Source: an uncultured Elusimicrobia bacterium
GTDB lineage: Bacteria; Elusimicrobiota; Endomicrobiia; Endomicrobiales; Endomicrobiaceae
Direction of reading: 5' to 3'
Assembly (NCBI GenBank): GCA_937916125.1
Contig: CALGGE010000109.1
Coordinates: 1 to 14,806, forward strand
Length of the DNA: 14,806 nucleotides
In this document: positions 6,457-12,951 of the stretch, piece by piece
Position numbering within the stretch: position 1 is the first letter of the stretch
How the letters are laid out: the number at the start of each line of letters is the position of its first letter
Notes under the pieces: model-generated
Database searches by the model: none
What the model saw: the letters and a program-made list of their open reading frames with translations, nothing else
Told to the model about the DNA's origin: nothing
Position numbers and translations under genes: made by a program

Positions 6457-7497
6457 GTGATAGGAATAGATATCGGCACAAGTTTTATCAAAGTTTGTAA
6501 AATTATTGATGATGGCAGTAAGAAAAATGCGAATTCGGAACCCAGTGAAGATAAGAAGAGAGAGGTTTCTGTTTTTGCTGCAATGAAAAGTGTATCTGAT
6601 ATGGAAAGCGGAGAAAAATCCGAAGTTTTGGATTCTATGTTGCGTGAGTGCGGTATAGGTAAAGAGAATGCTTTTTTGGCTGTCGGCGGAAAAGATTTGA
6701 TAGACAAAAATGTTTTTTTGACAAATGACGAAGAGTCTTCTCCTTCGGAAGAAGTGAAAAGTAACGTCGTTTCGGATTTTAACAATTCCATGAAAGATGA
6801 AGGCGAACCTATGTACACCGCTCATATGTTTATAAAGGGCGAAGACAAGAAAACGACAAATGTTATTTGTACCGCTGCACCTAAGCAGATAGTTGATTCC
6901 AAAATAGGTATCGCTACCGTCAGAAATATTTCCGTAAAGGGCGTTACCATAGAAACTTTAGCTTTGGCAAATGCTTTTGAAAAGTTTGGTCCGGAATACG
7001 GAACAAGAGAAAATATTGTTTTAATGAATATCGGCAGTGTTGATACAAATATTTTAGTGCTGAAATCGGGTAAACTTGTATTTTTTAAGGATATTGATTT
7101 CGGCGGACATATGATTACTAAGGATATAGCTTCAACATATACCATAAAAGAAATTTTGGCGGAAGAAATAAAAATATCGCCGACTCTGAAAGAAAAAATA
7201 GGTTTTTATATGCCTAATATTCTTAAGAGAACAACGTCTTCTTTAATAGAAAATATTTTTACTTCCATGGAATATTGTATAAATAAACAGTTTGTAGTAT
7301 CCATAGACAGAATAGTTATTACCGGCGGCGGCTCACTGACGGAAGGTTTGGATTCGTTTATAGAAAAAACGATGGGTATTACGACTTCAAGATGGAATCC
7401 GTTGGAAGATTGCAATTTTGTAGGGTACTCAAATAAGGATTTAGGTTATTTCCTTCCCATATCTTTAGGCTTAGCACTTGAAAAGGAGACAAAATAA
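6457..7497 (+). CDS. pilM: Type IV pilus assembly protein PilM (actin-like ATPase)
   Basis: A cytoplasmic actin/FtsA-fold protein that binds ATP and the N-terminal tail of PilN, connecting the motor to the alignment complex. 346 residues. Nucleotide-site motifs are visible: phosphate-1 IGIDIGTSFIKVCKI at 2-16, phosphate-2 VLMNIGSVDTNILVL at 188-202, and the adenosine loop IVITGGGSLTEGL at 286-298. The start is GTG at 6457, preceded by an excellent GGAGGG (6447-6452). The ATG codons further in would remove the phosphate-1 loop, so GTG is correct. It ends by overlapping pilN by one base (TAATG). A Ser/Lys/Glu-rich insert at about 20-60 and another at 90-120 are less conserved than the core. Confidence 0.93.
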   Translation: MIGIDIGTSFIKVCKIIDDGSKKNANSEPSEDKKREVSVFAAMKSVSDMESGEKSEVLDSMLRECGIGKENAFLAVGGKDLIDKNVFLTNDEESSPSEEVKSNVVSDFNNSMKDEGEPMYTAHMFIKGEDKKTTNVICTAAPKQIVDSKIGIATVRNISVKGVTIETLALANAFEKFGPEYGTRENIVLMNIGSVDTNILVLKSGKLVFFKDIDFGGHMITKDIASTYTIKEILAEEIKISPTLKEKIGFYMPNILKRTTSSLIENIFTSMEYCINKQFVVSIDRIVITGGGSLTEGLDSFIEKTMGITTSRWNPLEDCNFVGYSNKDLGYFLPISLGLALEKETK

Positions 7498-8057
7498 TGT
7501 ATAATATAAACTATGTTGAAAATTTAGTCAGCAAAGAAAAGTACAGCAGTATTATTTTAAAACTGTTGAAAGTTATCAACCTGCTTATACATATTGCGAT
7601 AATTTTTATACTGGTCCTATCGTTTTTTTCCTACGAAGATTTGCTTGATTTCGGCGACAGAATAAACACCATAAAAGGTTCTGTTCTGCAGAAGAGAGGG
7701 AAATATAAAATTAATCAGATAGAAAAAGAATGGGATTATTATTATTACAGACTTACAGCAATTAAAGAACTTAACGATAAAGGTTCCAAATACAGCCATA
7801 TATTTAAAGAGCTTGGACAGTATTTACCGACGGGAGATTTTATTCTTAATATCAGCAGCAACGACAAAGGTATAAATTTTGAGTTGTGTCCGGATACCGA
7901 AAGGTTGAGAGAGTTAAGCAGTTTTTATGATTATGCGGAAGTTTTGGATAATTATTTCGCCGAAAGTTCTTATTTGAATAAAGAGTTTACGGTTAAGAAT
8001 ACAAAAGAAGAAAGAATCGGCAGAAAAACGCTTAACATATTAAACGTAAAAATATAA
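7497..8057 (+). CDS. pilN: PilN-like inner-membrane assembly protein
   Basis: 186 residues with one membrane helix at about 26-45. Before it is a short cytoplasmic tail, MYNINYVENL, that resembles the INLLP motif by which PilN docks into PilM, though degenerate. After the helix, a periplasmic coiled-coil stretch (about 50-85) leads into a small alpha/beta domain. The start overlaps the pilM stop, with GGAG 8 nt ahead. Overall identity to well-studied PilN proteins looks low, so the name rests on topology, the N-terminal motif and its place between pilM and a PilO-like gene. Confidence 0.8.
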   Translation: MYNINYVENLVSKEKYSSIILKLLKVINLLIHIAIIFILVLSFFSYEDLLDFGDRINTIKGSVLQKRGKYKINQIEKEWDYYYYRLTAIKELNDKGSKYSHIFKELGQYLPTGDFILNISSNDKGINFELCPDTERLRELSSFYDYAEVLDNYFAESSYLNKEFTVKNTKEERIGRKTLNILNVKI

Positions 8058-8073
8058 AATTAAGGAATATAAC

Positions 8074-9000
8074 ATGAAATCAATTAATAAAGTTTTAAAT
8101 TTCGGTTTAAATGTAATTCTTTCCTGTTTGATTTTGGCACTTGTATATTCGTTGGTGTACAACAAAATCGAACATAAATTGGGCGGACAGAACGACATCT
8201 ATGAAGATTTTTATAAAGTTGACGAGAAACTGAATAAGTTTGATGAAACCAAAGCGAACATAGATGCACAAAAAAGTGCTGTTCTCGACGCCATTCGTAC
8301 TTATCAGGATTATTTGTATTCCAACGAGCAGAATGCTTCAACTTATAGAGATAAAGTTGTTTCCGTCCTTAACAAAGTCGGAATATCCATAAAGGAAAAA
8401 CAAAAGAACGGTTCTTTTTCCGGGAATGCTTTCCTTAAACAGAAAGGTGCGGTAATAACAATAGATATGACTGCGGACTATGAACGTTTATGCAGATTTT
8501 TGTTTGAAATAGAAAAATTTTCCGTCGTGCAGGAAATAAAAGTAGATTATAAAAATAATGTTTCTTTAAGATGTACGCCGGTAAAATATTCAAATAAGAT
8601 AGATGATTATTTTAATGATAAAGTACAGAATAAAAATATTAAAAAAGATTCGCTTGAAGCGGTAAGCTATTATGAAGATGTTTTCAGAAAAACACAAAAT
8701 TTAAAAAAACAAATCGGCAGTGTTCCGACGTGGGATGACTATAAACCTATCCCGAGTTCACCGTTCTATAAATATGAAATTCCTAAGGTTAATACAGGAC
8801 CTAAAGTTTACAGCGGTGCAAGGCCGGATATTTCCATGGACGGTATAATGTACGATGTTTCCGACCCTATCGTTATTATAGGAGGTAAATTCTATCACCT
8901 CGGAGACAGTTATAAAGGTGCAAAGATTGTTAAAGTTAACCAAAGTTCCATGCAGGTTGAATACTACGGTAAAGTATATACATATAAAATGAAATATTAA
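8074..9000 (+). CDS. PilO-like protein with C-terminal PilP/GspC-like domain
   Basis: 308 residues, longer than a typical PilO (about 200). Residues 10-30 are a single membrane helix, followed by a coiled coil (about 40-90) and a ferredoxin-like periplasmic domain to about 175, the usual PilO layout. After a linker rich in Lys, Pro and Ser (about 185-250), the last 56 residues, including ISMDGIMYDVSDPIVIIGGK, HLGDSYKGAKIVKV and MQVEYYGKVYTYKM, follow the beta-strand pattern of the homology region of PilP/GspC/GspB, which contacts the secretin N0 domain. The protein therefore appears to be a PilO-PilP fusion, and no separate pilP is present. It lies 11 bp before the secretin gene. The PilO part is fairly sure; the PilP-like part is a pattern judgement. 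Confidence 0.75.
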   Translation: MKSINKVLNFGLNVILSCLILALVYSLVYNKIEHKLGGQNDIYEDFYKVDEKLNKFDETKANIDAQKSAVLDAIRTYQDYLYSNEQNASTYRDKVVSVLNKVGISIKEKQKNGSFSGNAFLKQKGAVITIDMTADYERLCRFLFEIEKFSVVQEIKVDYKNNVSLRCTPVKYSNKIDDYFNDKVQNKNIKKDSLEAVSYYEDVFRKTQNLKKQIGSVPTWDDYKPIPSSPFYKYEIPKVNTGPKVYSGARPDISMDGIMYDVSDPIVIIGGKFYHLGDSYKGAKIVKVNQSSMQVEYYGKVYTYKMKY

Positions 9001-9011
9001 AAGGGGAAAAA

Positions 9012-10238
9012 ATGAAAAAAATTTTAGTGTTATGTTTAGTCTTAACGCTGGCTTTTGATGTGTCTTTCGGGTATGGCGTCAAAAAAACGGAAGAGCCGGA
9101 AAATTTAATTTCGGTTGATTTTCAGAACATGAATTTGTACACCGTGCTTAATGTATTAAGTATTAAGACCGGTATGAAGCTTGTAACAGACACAACGTTA
9201 TATAAAAAAGAGATTATGTTATCGTTGAAAGATGTTACGCCGAAAGAAGCTTTGGGTGTTTTGATGGATACTTACGATTTGTATTATGTTCAGCAGGGAG
9301 ATTCCGATATTTATGTTATTAAAAGTAAATCCGATCCGAGCCACATAACGGTATCAAAAGTTATTTTCTGTAATTATGCAAGTGCTTCCGAAGTTTCAGG
9401 TATTTTATCTACCAGATTGTCCAAAGGCGGTAAACTTGCGGTAGATGCAAGAACAAATTCCATTGTCGTTACCGATCTTGCTGACAGTATTGCAAAAATG
9501 GAAGATTTGTTGAAATCTCTTGATATTCCCACACAACAGGTTTTGTTGGAATCTAAAATTATTGAAGTTAATTTGGATAAAACACGTGATATAGGAACAA
9601 AATGGGAAAATATTTCTAAAAATAAAATGTTAAGCGGCACAAGTTCGCTTGCTTTCTTAAATCAGGATTACGATTTGGCTAACAGATTCGGGACGTTCGG
9701 TATCAAAATATCCGAAGGAGATTGGTCTGCAACCGGAGATTTTGCCATGGGTATCAGTAACACCGATGCAAAAGTGTTGTCAAACCCTAAGATACTTGTA
9801 TTAAACAATCAGGAAGCTTCAATAGATATCGTTCAGGAAATCCCTTATATGGAAAGTCAAACTACCTCAACCGGCAGTGAAACTACAACAGCGACGACAT
9901 CTTTCAAAGAAGCAGGTATTAAGTTGAGAGTTAAGCCTCAGATAAACAGAGACGGTTCGATAATATTAAACGTTTCTCCGGAACAGAGTTATCGTTCCGG
10001 TTCGGGCTTCAATAATACGCCTATCATAAATACCAGTAAATCTACCACAACTTTGATGTTGAGAAGCGGTGAAACCGCAGCTATCGGCGGCTTGATAAGA
10101 GAAGACGAAGATACCACGGTATATAAAGTTCCCGTAGTCGGAGATATTCCTATACTCGGTTATCTTTTTAAGAGAGAAACAAAGAATAAAAGAAGATCGG
10201 AACTTACGATATTTATAACTGCAAAGGTAGTAAGTTAG
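9012..10238 (+). CDS. pilQ: Secretin, PilQ/GspD family (short form)
   Basis: The outer-membrane pore through which the fibre or substrate exits. 408 residues, short for PilQ or GspD (usually 600-750). A signal peptide covers about 1-20. An N0/STN domain follows (VDFQNMNLYTVLNVLSIKTG to about 103), then one N1/KH-like domain (KVIFCNYASASEVSGIL through VVTDLADSIAKMEDLLKSLD, 116-171), then the secretin core beginning at QVLLESKIIEVN. The core ends with the diagnostic VPVVGDIPILGYLF (373-386) and an ELTIFITAKVV strand. There are no AMIN domains and no repeated N-domains, so this is a minimal secretin. GGGG lies 6 nt before the ATG. No pilotin gene is recognised nearby. Confidence 0.93.
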   Translation: MKKILVLCLVLTLAFDVSFGYGVKKTEEPENLISVDFQNMNLYTVLNVLSIKTGMKLVTDTTLYKKEIMLSLKDVTPKEALGVLMDTYDLYYVQQGDSDIYVIKSKSDPSHITVSKVIFCNYASASEVSGILSTRLSKGGKLAVDARTNSIVVTDLADSIAKMEDLLKSLDIPTQQVLLESKIIEVNLDKTRDIGTKWENISKNKMLSGTSSLAFLNQDYDLANRFGTFGIKISEGDWSATGDFAMGISNTDAKVLSNPKILVLNNQEASIDIVQEIPYMESQTTSTGSETTTATTSFKEAGIKLRVKPQINRDGSIILNVSPEQSYRSGSGFNNTPIINTSKSTTTLMLRSGETAAIGGLIREDEDTTVYKVPVVGDIPILGYLFKRETKNKRRSELTIFITAKVVS

Positions 10239-10265
10239 TAAAAAATATTTGAGGGTATAAATAAT

Positions 10266-10904
10266 ATGGAAAATTTAAAAGATATCTCTAATCAGAAACA
10301 GGAAAATACTCAAGAGCAGGAACAGATTGTTGAAGAAGAAAAGAAAATTCCCAGTATTTTGGTTATAGAGGATGAAGAAGTTGAAAGATACACCCTTAAA
10401 ACCGCACTGGAGACGGAAGGTTTCTTTGTTGAAGCCGTAGAAAGAGGTGCTGAAGCCGAGGCTATGGCGAAAACGATTGCTTTTGATATTGCGGTTGTGG
10501 ATTACAGGCTTCCTGATATGGACGGTGTTACCGTTACAAAGAGATTAAAGTCCATATCTTCGGATTTTACGCCTATATTCGTAACCGGTCATACATCGCT
10601 TGAAATTGCTTTAGAGGCAATGAGAATAGGTGCTTATGATTATATATCCAAACCGTTGGATATAGATAAACTTATAAAAATTATTTACAGAATTATAGAC
10701 GAAAAGAAAGATCTTGCTAAGAGCAGAACGAAGTTAAATTCTCTTATTGAAAAGAGCGAAATAGAATTCAGCGACGAAGGAAAGTTAATGATTATTTCTT
10801 CTCCCGATGAAAATATTTTAAACAAAAGTACTTCTAAAGTTGATATGCTTAGAACGTTTAAAAGTTTTATTGTAGCAATAAAAAATTATTATTGGGGTAT
10901 ATAA
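10266..10904 (+). CDS. Response regulator receiver-domain protein
   Basis: 212 residues. A charged N-terminal extension (1-29) leads into a complete CheY-like receiver domain: acidic pocket IEDEE (34-38), phospho-acceptor Asp79 in VVDYRLPDMDG, Thr107 in FVTGHTS and Lys129 in SKPLD. All catalytic positions are present, so phosphorylation is likely. The remaining C-terminal region of about 60 residues shows no DNA-binding, GGDEF, EAL or HTH motif. It ends in a hydrophobic-aromatic tail (TFKSFIVAIKNYYWGI). No histidine kinase is in the window. Location inside the pilus operon, directly after the secretin, suggests it controls pilus activity by protein contact, comparable in principle to PilG/PilH-type regulators, but that is inference. 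Confidence 0.9.
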   Translation: MENLKDISNQKQENTQEQEQIVEEEKKIPSILVIEDEEVERYTLKTALETEGFFVEAVERGAEAEAMAKTIAFDIAVVDYRLPDMDGVTVTKRLKSISSDFTPIFVTGHTSLEIALEAMRIGAYDYISKPLDIDKLIKIIYRIIDEKKDLAKSRTKLNSLIEKSEIEFSDEGKLMIISSPDENILNKSTSKVDMLRTFKSFIVAIKNYYWGI

Positions 10905-10905
10905 A

Positions 10906-11700
10906 ATGAAAAAACTTGCACTGTTGTTCACGTTGCTTTTCCTTGTTGCATCCGGTGCTTTTGCAATGTCTGTTGCGGGTACCGTCGATGAAGAAGATAA
11001 TAGTGTTGCAAAAATTGAGGATACGACTAAGCCCGGTTATTATGACAAACAGTTAGTTTTGGCAAGAAAATATTATTTTAACGGTGATTTAACCAAAGCT
11101 GAAGATATTTGTGACAAGATTGTTGTTGCCGAACCCGAAAACGAAGCTGCCGCAGAACTTCAAAATAAGATAGTTTATTTGAAACAGAAAGAAGTTGTTT
11201 ACAAAAAGAACTTGGTTGATACATACTATGTTGAGCTGAGAAAATCCGTTATGGAAGGTAACTGTTATGACGGGGTTATGTATTTGAAAAAAATAGGTGA
11301 ATTGGAACAAGACGATAAAATGAATTATTTTACCAATGTTTTAACTATGGAAAAAGAAAATATCGTCGCAAGATTTAACAACAAAAAAGATAAAAATACT
11401 TTTCTTAAATCTTTGGATGCTTTTATTAACGAAGACTTTGTTAAGTCAACTAAACTTTTATATAAACTTCAGGAAAAGTATCCTCAGTTTTCGATATATT
11501 TGAGCATCAGCAGAGCCAAAGAATTTAATGAAGAAAATGATAACAGAATGAAATATTTGCATAAACAGACCGTTAAATGTTTGCAGAAAAATGAATTTGT
11601 TACCGCAAAAAATTACGCTCAACTGTTGTATATGATGGATTATAATAACATAACCGCAAAACTTTTGTTGGATCAGGTAGAGCTTGAAATAGAAGACTAA
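10906..11700 (+). CDS. Secreted TPR-like protein of unknown role
   Basis: 264 residues. A clear signal peptide (MKKLALLFTLLFLVASGAFA, cleavage after Ala20) has no lipobox cysteine, so the product is probably periplasmic or loosely associated with the outer membrane. Residues about 44-80 fit a tetratricopeptide repeat (LARKYYFNGDLTKAEDICDKI, then VAEPENEAAAELQ). The rest is all-helical and charged and may hold weaker repeats, for example at about 175-200 and 220-255. It begins one base after the preceding stop, so it is in the same operon. TPR proteins such as PilF/PilW act as secretin pilotins in other systems, but those are usually lipoproteins. A scaffold role at the secretin is a possibility only. 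No terminator is evident in the 45 bp after it. Confidence 0.72.
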   Translation: MKKLALLFTLLFLVASGAFAMSVAGTVDEEDNSVAKIEDTTKPGYYDKQLVLARKYYFNGDLTKAEDICDKIVVAEPENEAAAELQNKIVYLKQKEVVYKKNLVDTYYVELRKSVMEGNCYDGVMYLKKIGELEQDDKMNYFTNVLTMEKENIVARFNNKKDKNTFLKSLDAFINEDFVKSTKLLYKLQEKYPQFSIYLSISRAKEFNEENDNRMKYLHKQTVKCLQKNEFVTAKNYAQLLYMMDYNNITAKLLLDQVELEIED

Positions 11701-11748
11701 TAATAAATTTAGTTATATAGTGTAATTTAAGTTACATCTATTCAATTG

Positions 11749-11815
11749 TCGTTCTGTCTGTCATGCCCGAGCGGCACGCGCAACAGCACTGTCGGGAATC
11801 CCGCCGTTGCCGTTG
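11749..11815 (+). repeat. 67-bp dispersed repeat, left copy flanking cassette 2
   Basis: It aligns without gaps to 13320-13386 in the same orientation with 62 of 67 bases identical by hand count. The core holds an imperfect inverted repeat (CCCGA at 11766-11770 against TCGGG at 11782-11786 region boundaries, loop GC-rich), much higher in GC than the surrounding DNA. Short open frames running through it are repeat-derived and not considered genes. The two copies bracket the second pilin cassette. Confidence 0.8.
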
Positions 11816-11817
11816 TA

Positions 11818-11867
11818 GTTGAAACTTTTCAACTGTTCAACTATTCAACCTTTCAACTCTTCAACCG
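11818..11867. repeat. 8-nt tandem array (TTCAACTN) with leading inverted repeat
   Basis: Five 8-nt units run from 11828 to 11867 (TTCAACTG, TTCAACTA, TTCAACCT, TTCAACTC, TTCAACCG). The first overlaps a short inverted repeat GTTGAAA-CT-TTTCAAC (11818-11833). The same inverted repeat plus one or two units occurs in the opposite orientation at about 14725-14743. This is a low-complexity intergenic repeat and not coding. Confidence 0.75.
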
Positions 11868-11900
11868 TCGTTGCTGTTGCAAGTTTCTTCATTTTGGTGC

Positions 11901-11946
11901 TTTTAGCGAAAAGTTAGTTACTTTTGTGACTTACTTTTCGCTAAAA
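11901..11946. repeat. Long intergenic hairpin
   Basis: An inverted repeat with a 14-bp perfect outer helix (TTTTAGCGAAAAGT and complement), one T-T mismatch, then about 6 more pairs (one G-U) closing a TTTT loop. No T-run follows on the plus strand, so it is a poor intrinsic terminator for the pilus operon, although it could block 3' exonucleases on that transcript. It looks like a member of a dispersed repeat family rather than a gene-specific signal. No gene is convincing anywhere in 11701-12193. Confidence 0.65.
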
Positions 11947-12069
11947 AGTGGGAATTATATATATACGGAAAAAATGAAGCAATGTAAATGAACTTTAACA
12001 TAGATTCTGTATCTATCTGAGGTGCAGATGTACGGAATGGGTATAAAGGCAAAAATAACAGACAACAGC

Positions 12070-12107
12070 GAGATCCTTTACTTCGCTTATAATTACAGAT
12101 ACCGACA
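12070..12107. repeat. Degenerate copy of a modular dispersed repeat
   Basis: It starts GAGATCCTT, contains a short hairpin-like core around CTTCGCTT, and ends ATTACAGATACCGACA. The same frame, GAGAT-core-ATGACAGA-CGACA, is present at 14771-14806 and, inverted, in the 67-bp repeats, but with a different core each time. Confidence 0.5.
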
Positions 12108-12113
12108 GGAAGA

Positions 12114-12146
12114 AAGCCGAGCAGAGATTTTTTCACTGCTCGGTTT
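12114..12146 (-). terminator. Intrinsic terminator after pilin 2
   Basis: Read on the minus strand, CCGAGCAG (12143-12136) pairs with CTGCTCGG (12124-12117), extended by A-T and G-U pairs, then CTTTCTTCC. The T-run is short, so efficiency may be modest. It lies about 50 bp beyond the stop of the leftward pilin at 12194, in the position equivalent to the terminator after pilin 1. Confidence 0.6.
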
Positions 12147-12193
12147 GATTTGTTGTCATTACCATAAATATTGTTTTACCATAACTAAAAAAA

Positions 12194-12661
12194 TTATTCT
12201 ATTTCAACCCATTCACTTTTCTTACCGGAAGGCCAATCCATAAAAATCGCACCTTTTGTAATATTATATTGCAATCCAAGCCAAGTATCCCTATTTTTTC
12301 TTAGATCAGGCGGAACCAAAACGTAAGATTCAAAATATATTTTATTATTAGCATTGTTTATATCTCCGAAATCCATCCATGTAAAGTATTTATTTCCTCT
12401 TGCATCTATATCAAATACGGTTTCATAAGCAGTTTGACTATTGGGAGAAGAAGAGTCCTGATATCTTAAAAAATTTCCATACTGAGAATAATAAGCCTTT
12501 TGTGCAGATAATATCATTCCCAATAACGCATATCCTTCCGAAAATTTAGCATTAATTGTGTATCCTCTATAAATAGGAACTGATACTACCGACAGAATAA
12601 TAACGATTGCAATCGTGATAACCAACTCTACTAACGTAAAACCTTTTAAATTTTTTTTCAC
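12194..12661 (-). CDS. Type IV pilin (major-pilin-like), cassette 2
   Basis: A 155-residue prepilin starting at GTG 12661, with AAAAGGAG (12676-12669) 7 nt upstream. Leader MKKNLKG, cleavage after Gly7, Phe8 as mature residue 1 and Glu12 as the Glu5 equivalent. The first 35 residues differ from the 687-1127 pilin at one position only. The next 30 remain similar (EGYALLGMILSAQKAYYSQY), and the C-terminal half diverges apart from IDARGNKYFT. It ends with a Trp-containing tail (MDWPSGKKSEWVEIE). No cysteines. It has its own promoter, a leader homologous to that of pilin 1 and its own terminator, and diverges from an XRE regulator. It is probably an alternative fibre subunit for the machine encoded at 1448-11700. 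Confidence 0.93.
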   Translation of the reverse strand: MKKNLKGFTLVELVITIAIVIILSVVSVPIYRGYTINAKFSEGYALLGMILSAQKAYYSQYGNFLRYQDSSSPNSQTAYETVFDIDARGNKYFTWMDFGDINNANNKIYFESYVLVPPDLRKNRDTWLGLQYNITKGAIFMDWPSGKKSEWVEIE

Positions 12662-12687
12662 AAATTTTCTCCTTTTATTTAAAATTT

Positions 12688-12708
12688 AAATTTGCTGTTA
12701 GCAAATTT
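12688..12708 (-). promoter_or_regulatory. RBS-proximal hairpin in pilin 2 leader
   Basis: A perfect 9-bp inverted repeat, AAATTTGCT and AGCAAATTT, with a 3-nt loop, lies 12 bases upstream of the AAAAGGAG of pilin 2. On the minus strand its first arm, TTTGCTA, can alternatively pair with the TAGCAAA at 12716-12710 just upstream, so two hairpins compete. The pilin 1 leader lacks the TTTGCTA arm, so this part is specific to copy 2. Confidence 0.5.
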
Positions 12709-12717
12709 TTTTGCTAT

Positions 12718-12830
12718 AATAAGCCGAGAGCTAAACAGTTCGCTACAATGTTTTATCTTGTAATCAAGGTGATGCTATGTTGCAGCTTGATACAGAGACT
12801 GTTGCTATGTGACAGCTCGCTTGGCTTATT
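12718..12830 (-). promoter_or_regulatory. Structured 5' leader of pilin 2 (conserved RNA element)
   Basis: The minus-strand transcript from about 12880 carries this element, homologous to 518-632. The ends pair as AATAAGCC (12830-12823) with GGCTTATT (12725-12718), followed by an inner GAGCT/AGCTC helix (12818-12814 with 12732-12728). TCAAG (12790-12786) can pair with CTTGA (12768-12764), and that same CTTG can instead pair with CAAG (12760-12757). TAGCAA-type words recur near 12807, 12777, 12745 and 12716. The outer helix differs in sequence from that of copy 1 yet still pairs, which supports RNA structure. No known class is recognised. Confidence 0.6.
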
Positions 12831-12865
12831 TTAAATTTTAAGATTTTGTTTGTATAACCAAAAAG

Positions 12866-12894
12866 TTGTATTTTGATTATAATAAGATTATAAA
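12866..12894 (+). promoter_or_regulatory. Candidate promoter for the XRE regulator of cassette 2
   Basis: TTGTAT (12866-12871), a 17-bp spacer and TATAAA (12889-12894) on the plus strand, expected start near 12901 and a leader of about 50 nt to ATG 12952. Its -10 overlaps the -10 of the leftward pilin promoter by four bases, so the two promoters are likely to exclude each other. Confidence 0.55.
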
Positions 12895-12937
12895 ATAAAA
12901 TCTTAAAAAAGTCAAGTTTTTTGTTTTATGATTATAA
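12875..12937. promoter_or_regulatory. GATTATAA direct repeats, candidate regulator binding sites
   Basis: GATTATAA occurs at 12875-12882 and 12886-12893, one helical turn (11 bp) apart, and again at 12930-12937. The first two lie within both divergent promoters, and the third is just upstream of the XRE ribosome site. This occupies the place that the 27-bp palindrome holds in cassette 1. It is AT-rich, so chance cannot be excluded. Confidence 0.45.
12887..12915 (-). promoter_or_regulatory. Sigma70-type promoter for pilin 2
   Basis: On the minus strand TTGACT (12915-12910), a 17-bp spacer and TATAAT (12892-12887). Hexamers and spacing are identical to the pilin 1 promoter. The expected start is near 12880, giving a leader of about 220 nt, nearly the same length as in cassette 1. 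Confidence 0.75.
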
Positions 12938-12951
12938 AAACGGAGACTTAA

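Noticed and set aside
6361..6825. Long minus-strand open frames over the start of pilM
   Set aside because: They are antisense to the well-supported pilM reading frame and its GGAGGG/GTG start, and show no domain.
1448..11700. Naming the operon a type II secretion system
   Set aside because: E, F, H-K and D homologues would fit either machine, but PilM/PilN/PilO-type genes and neighbouring major-pilin-like genes favour a type IV pilus; the distinction stays open.
11746..11991. 81-codon plus-strand open frame
   Set aside because: It is made of the 67-bp repeat, the 8-nt tandem array and the long hairpin; composition is low-complexity (repeated FQLFN), with no ribosome site or homology.
12022..12243. 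73-codon plus-strand open frame and the opposing frame at 11918-12136
   Set aside because: They run over repeat remnants and the pilin 2 terminator, and the plus frame overlaps the 3' end of the pilin 2 gene; no recognisable domain or ribosome site.
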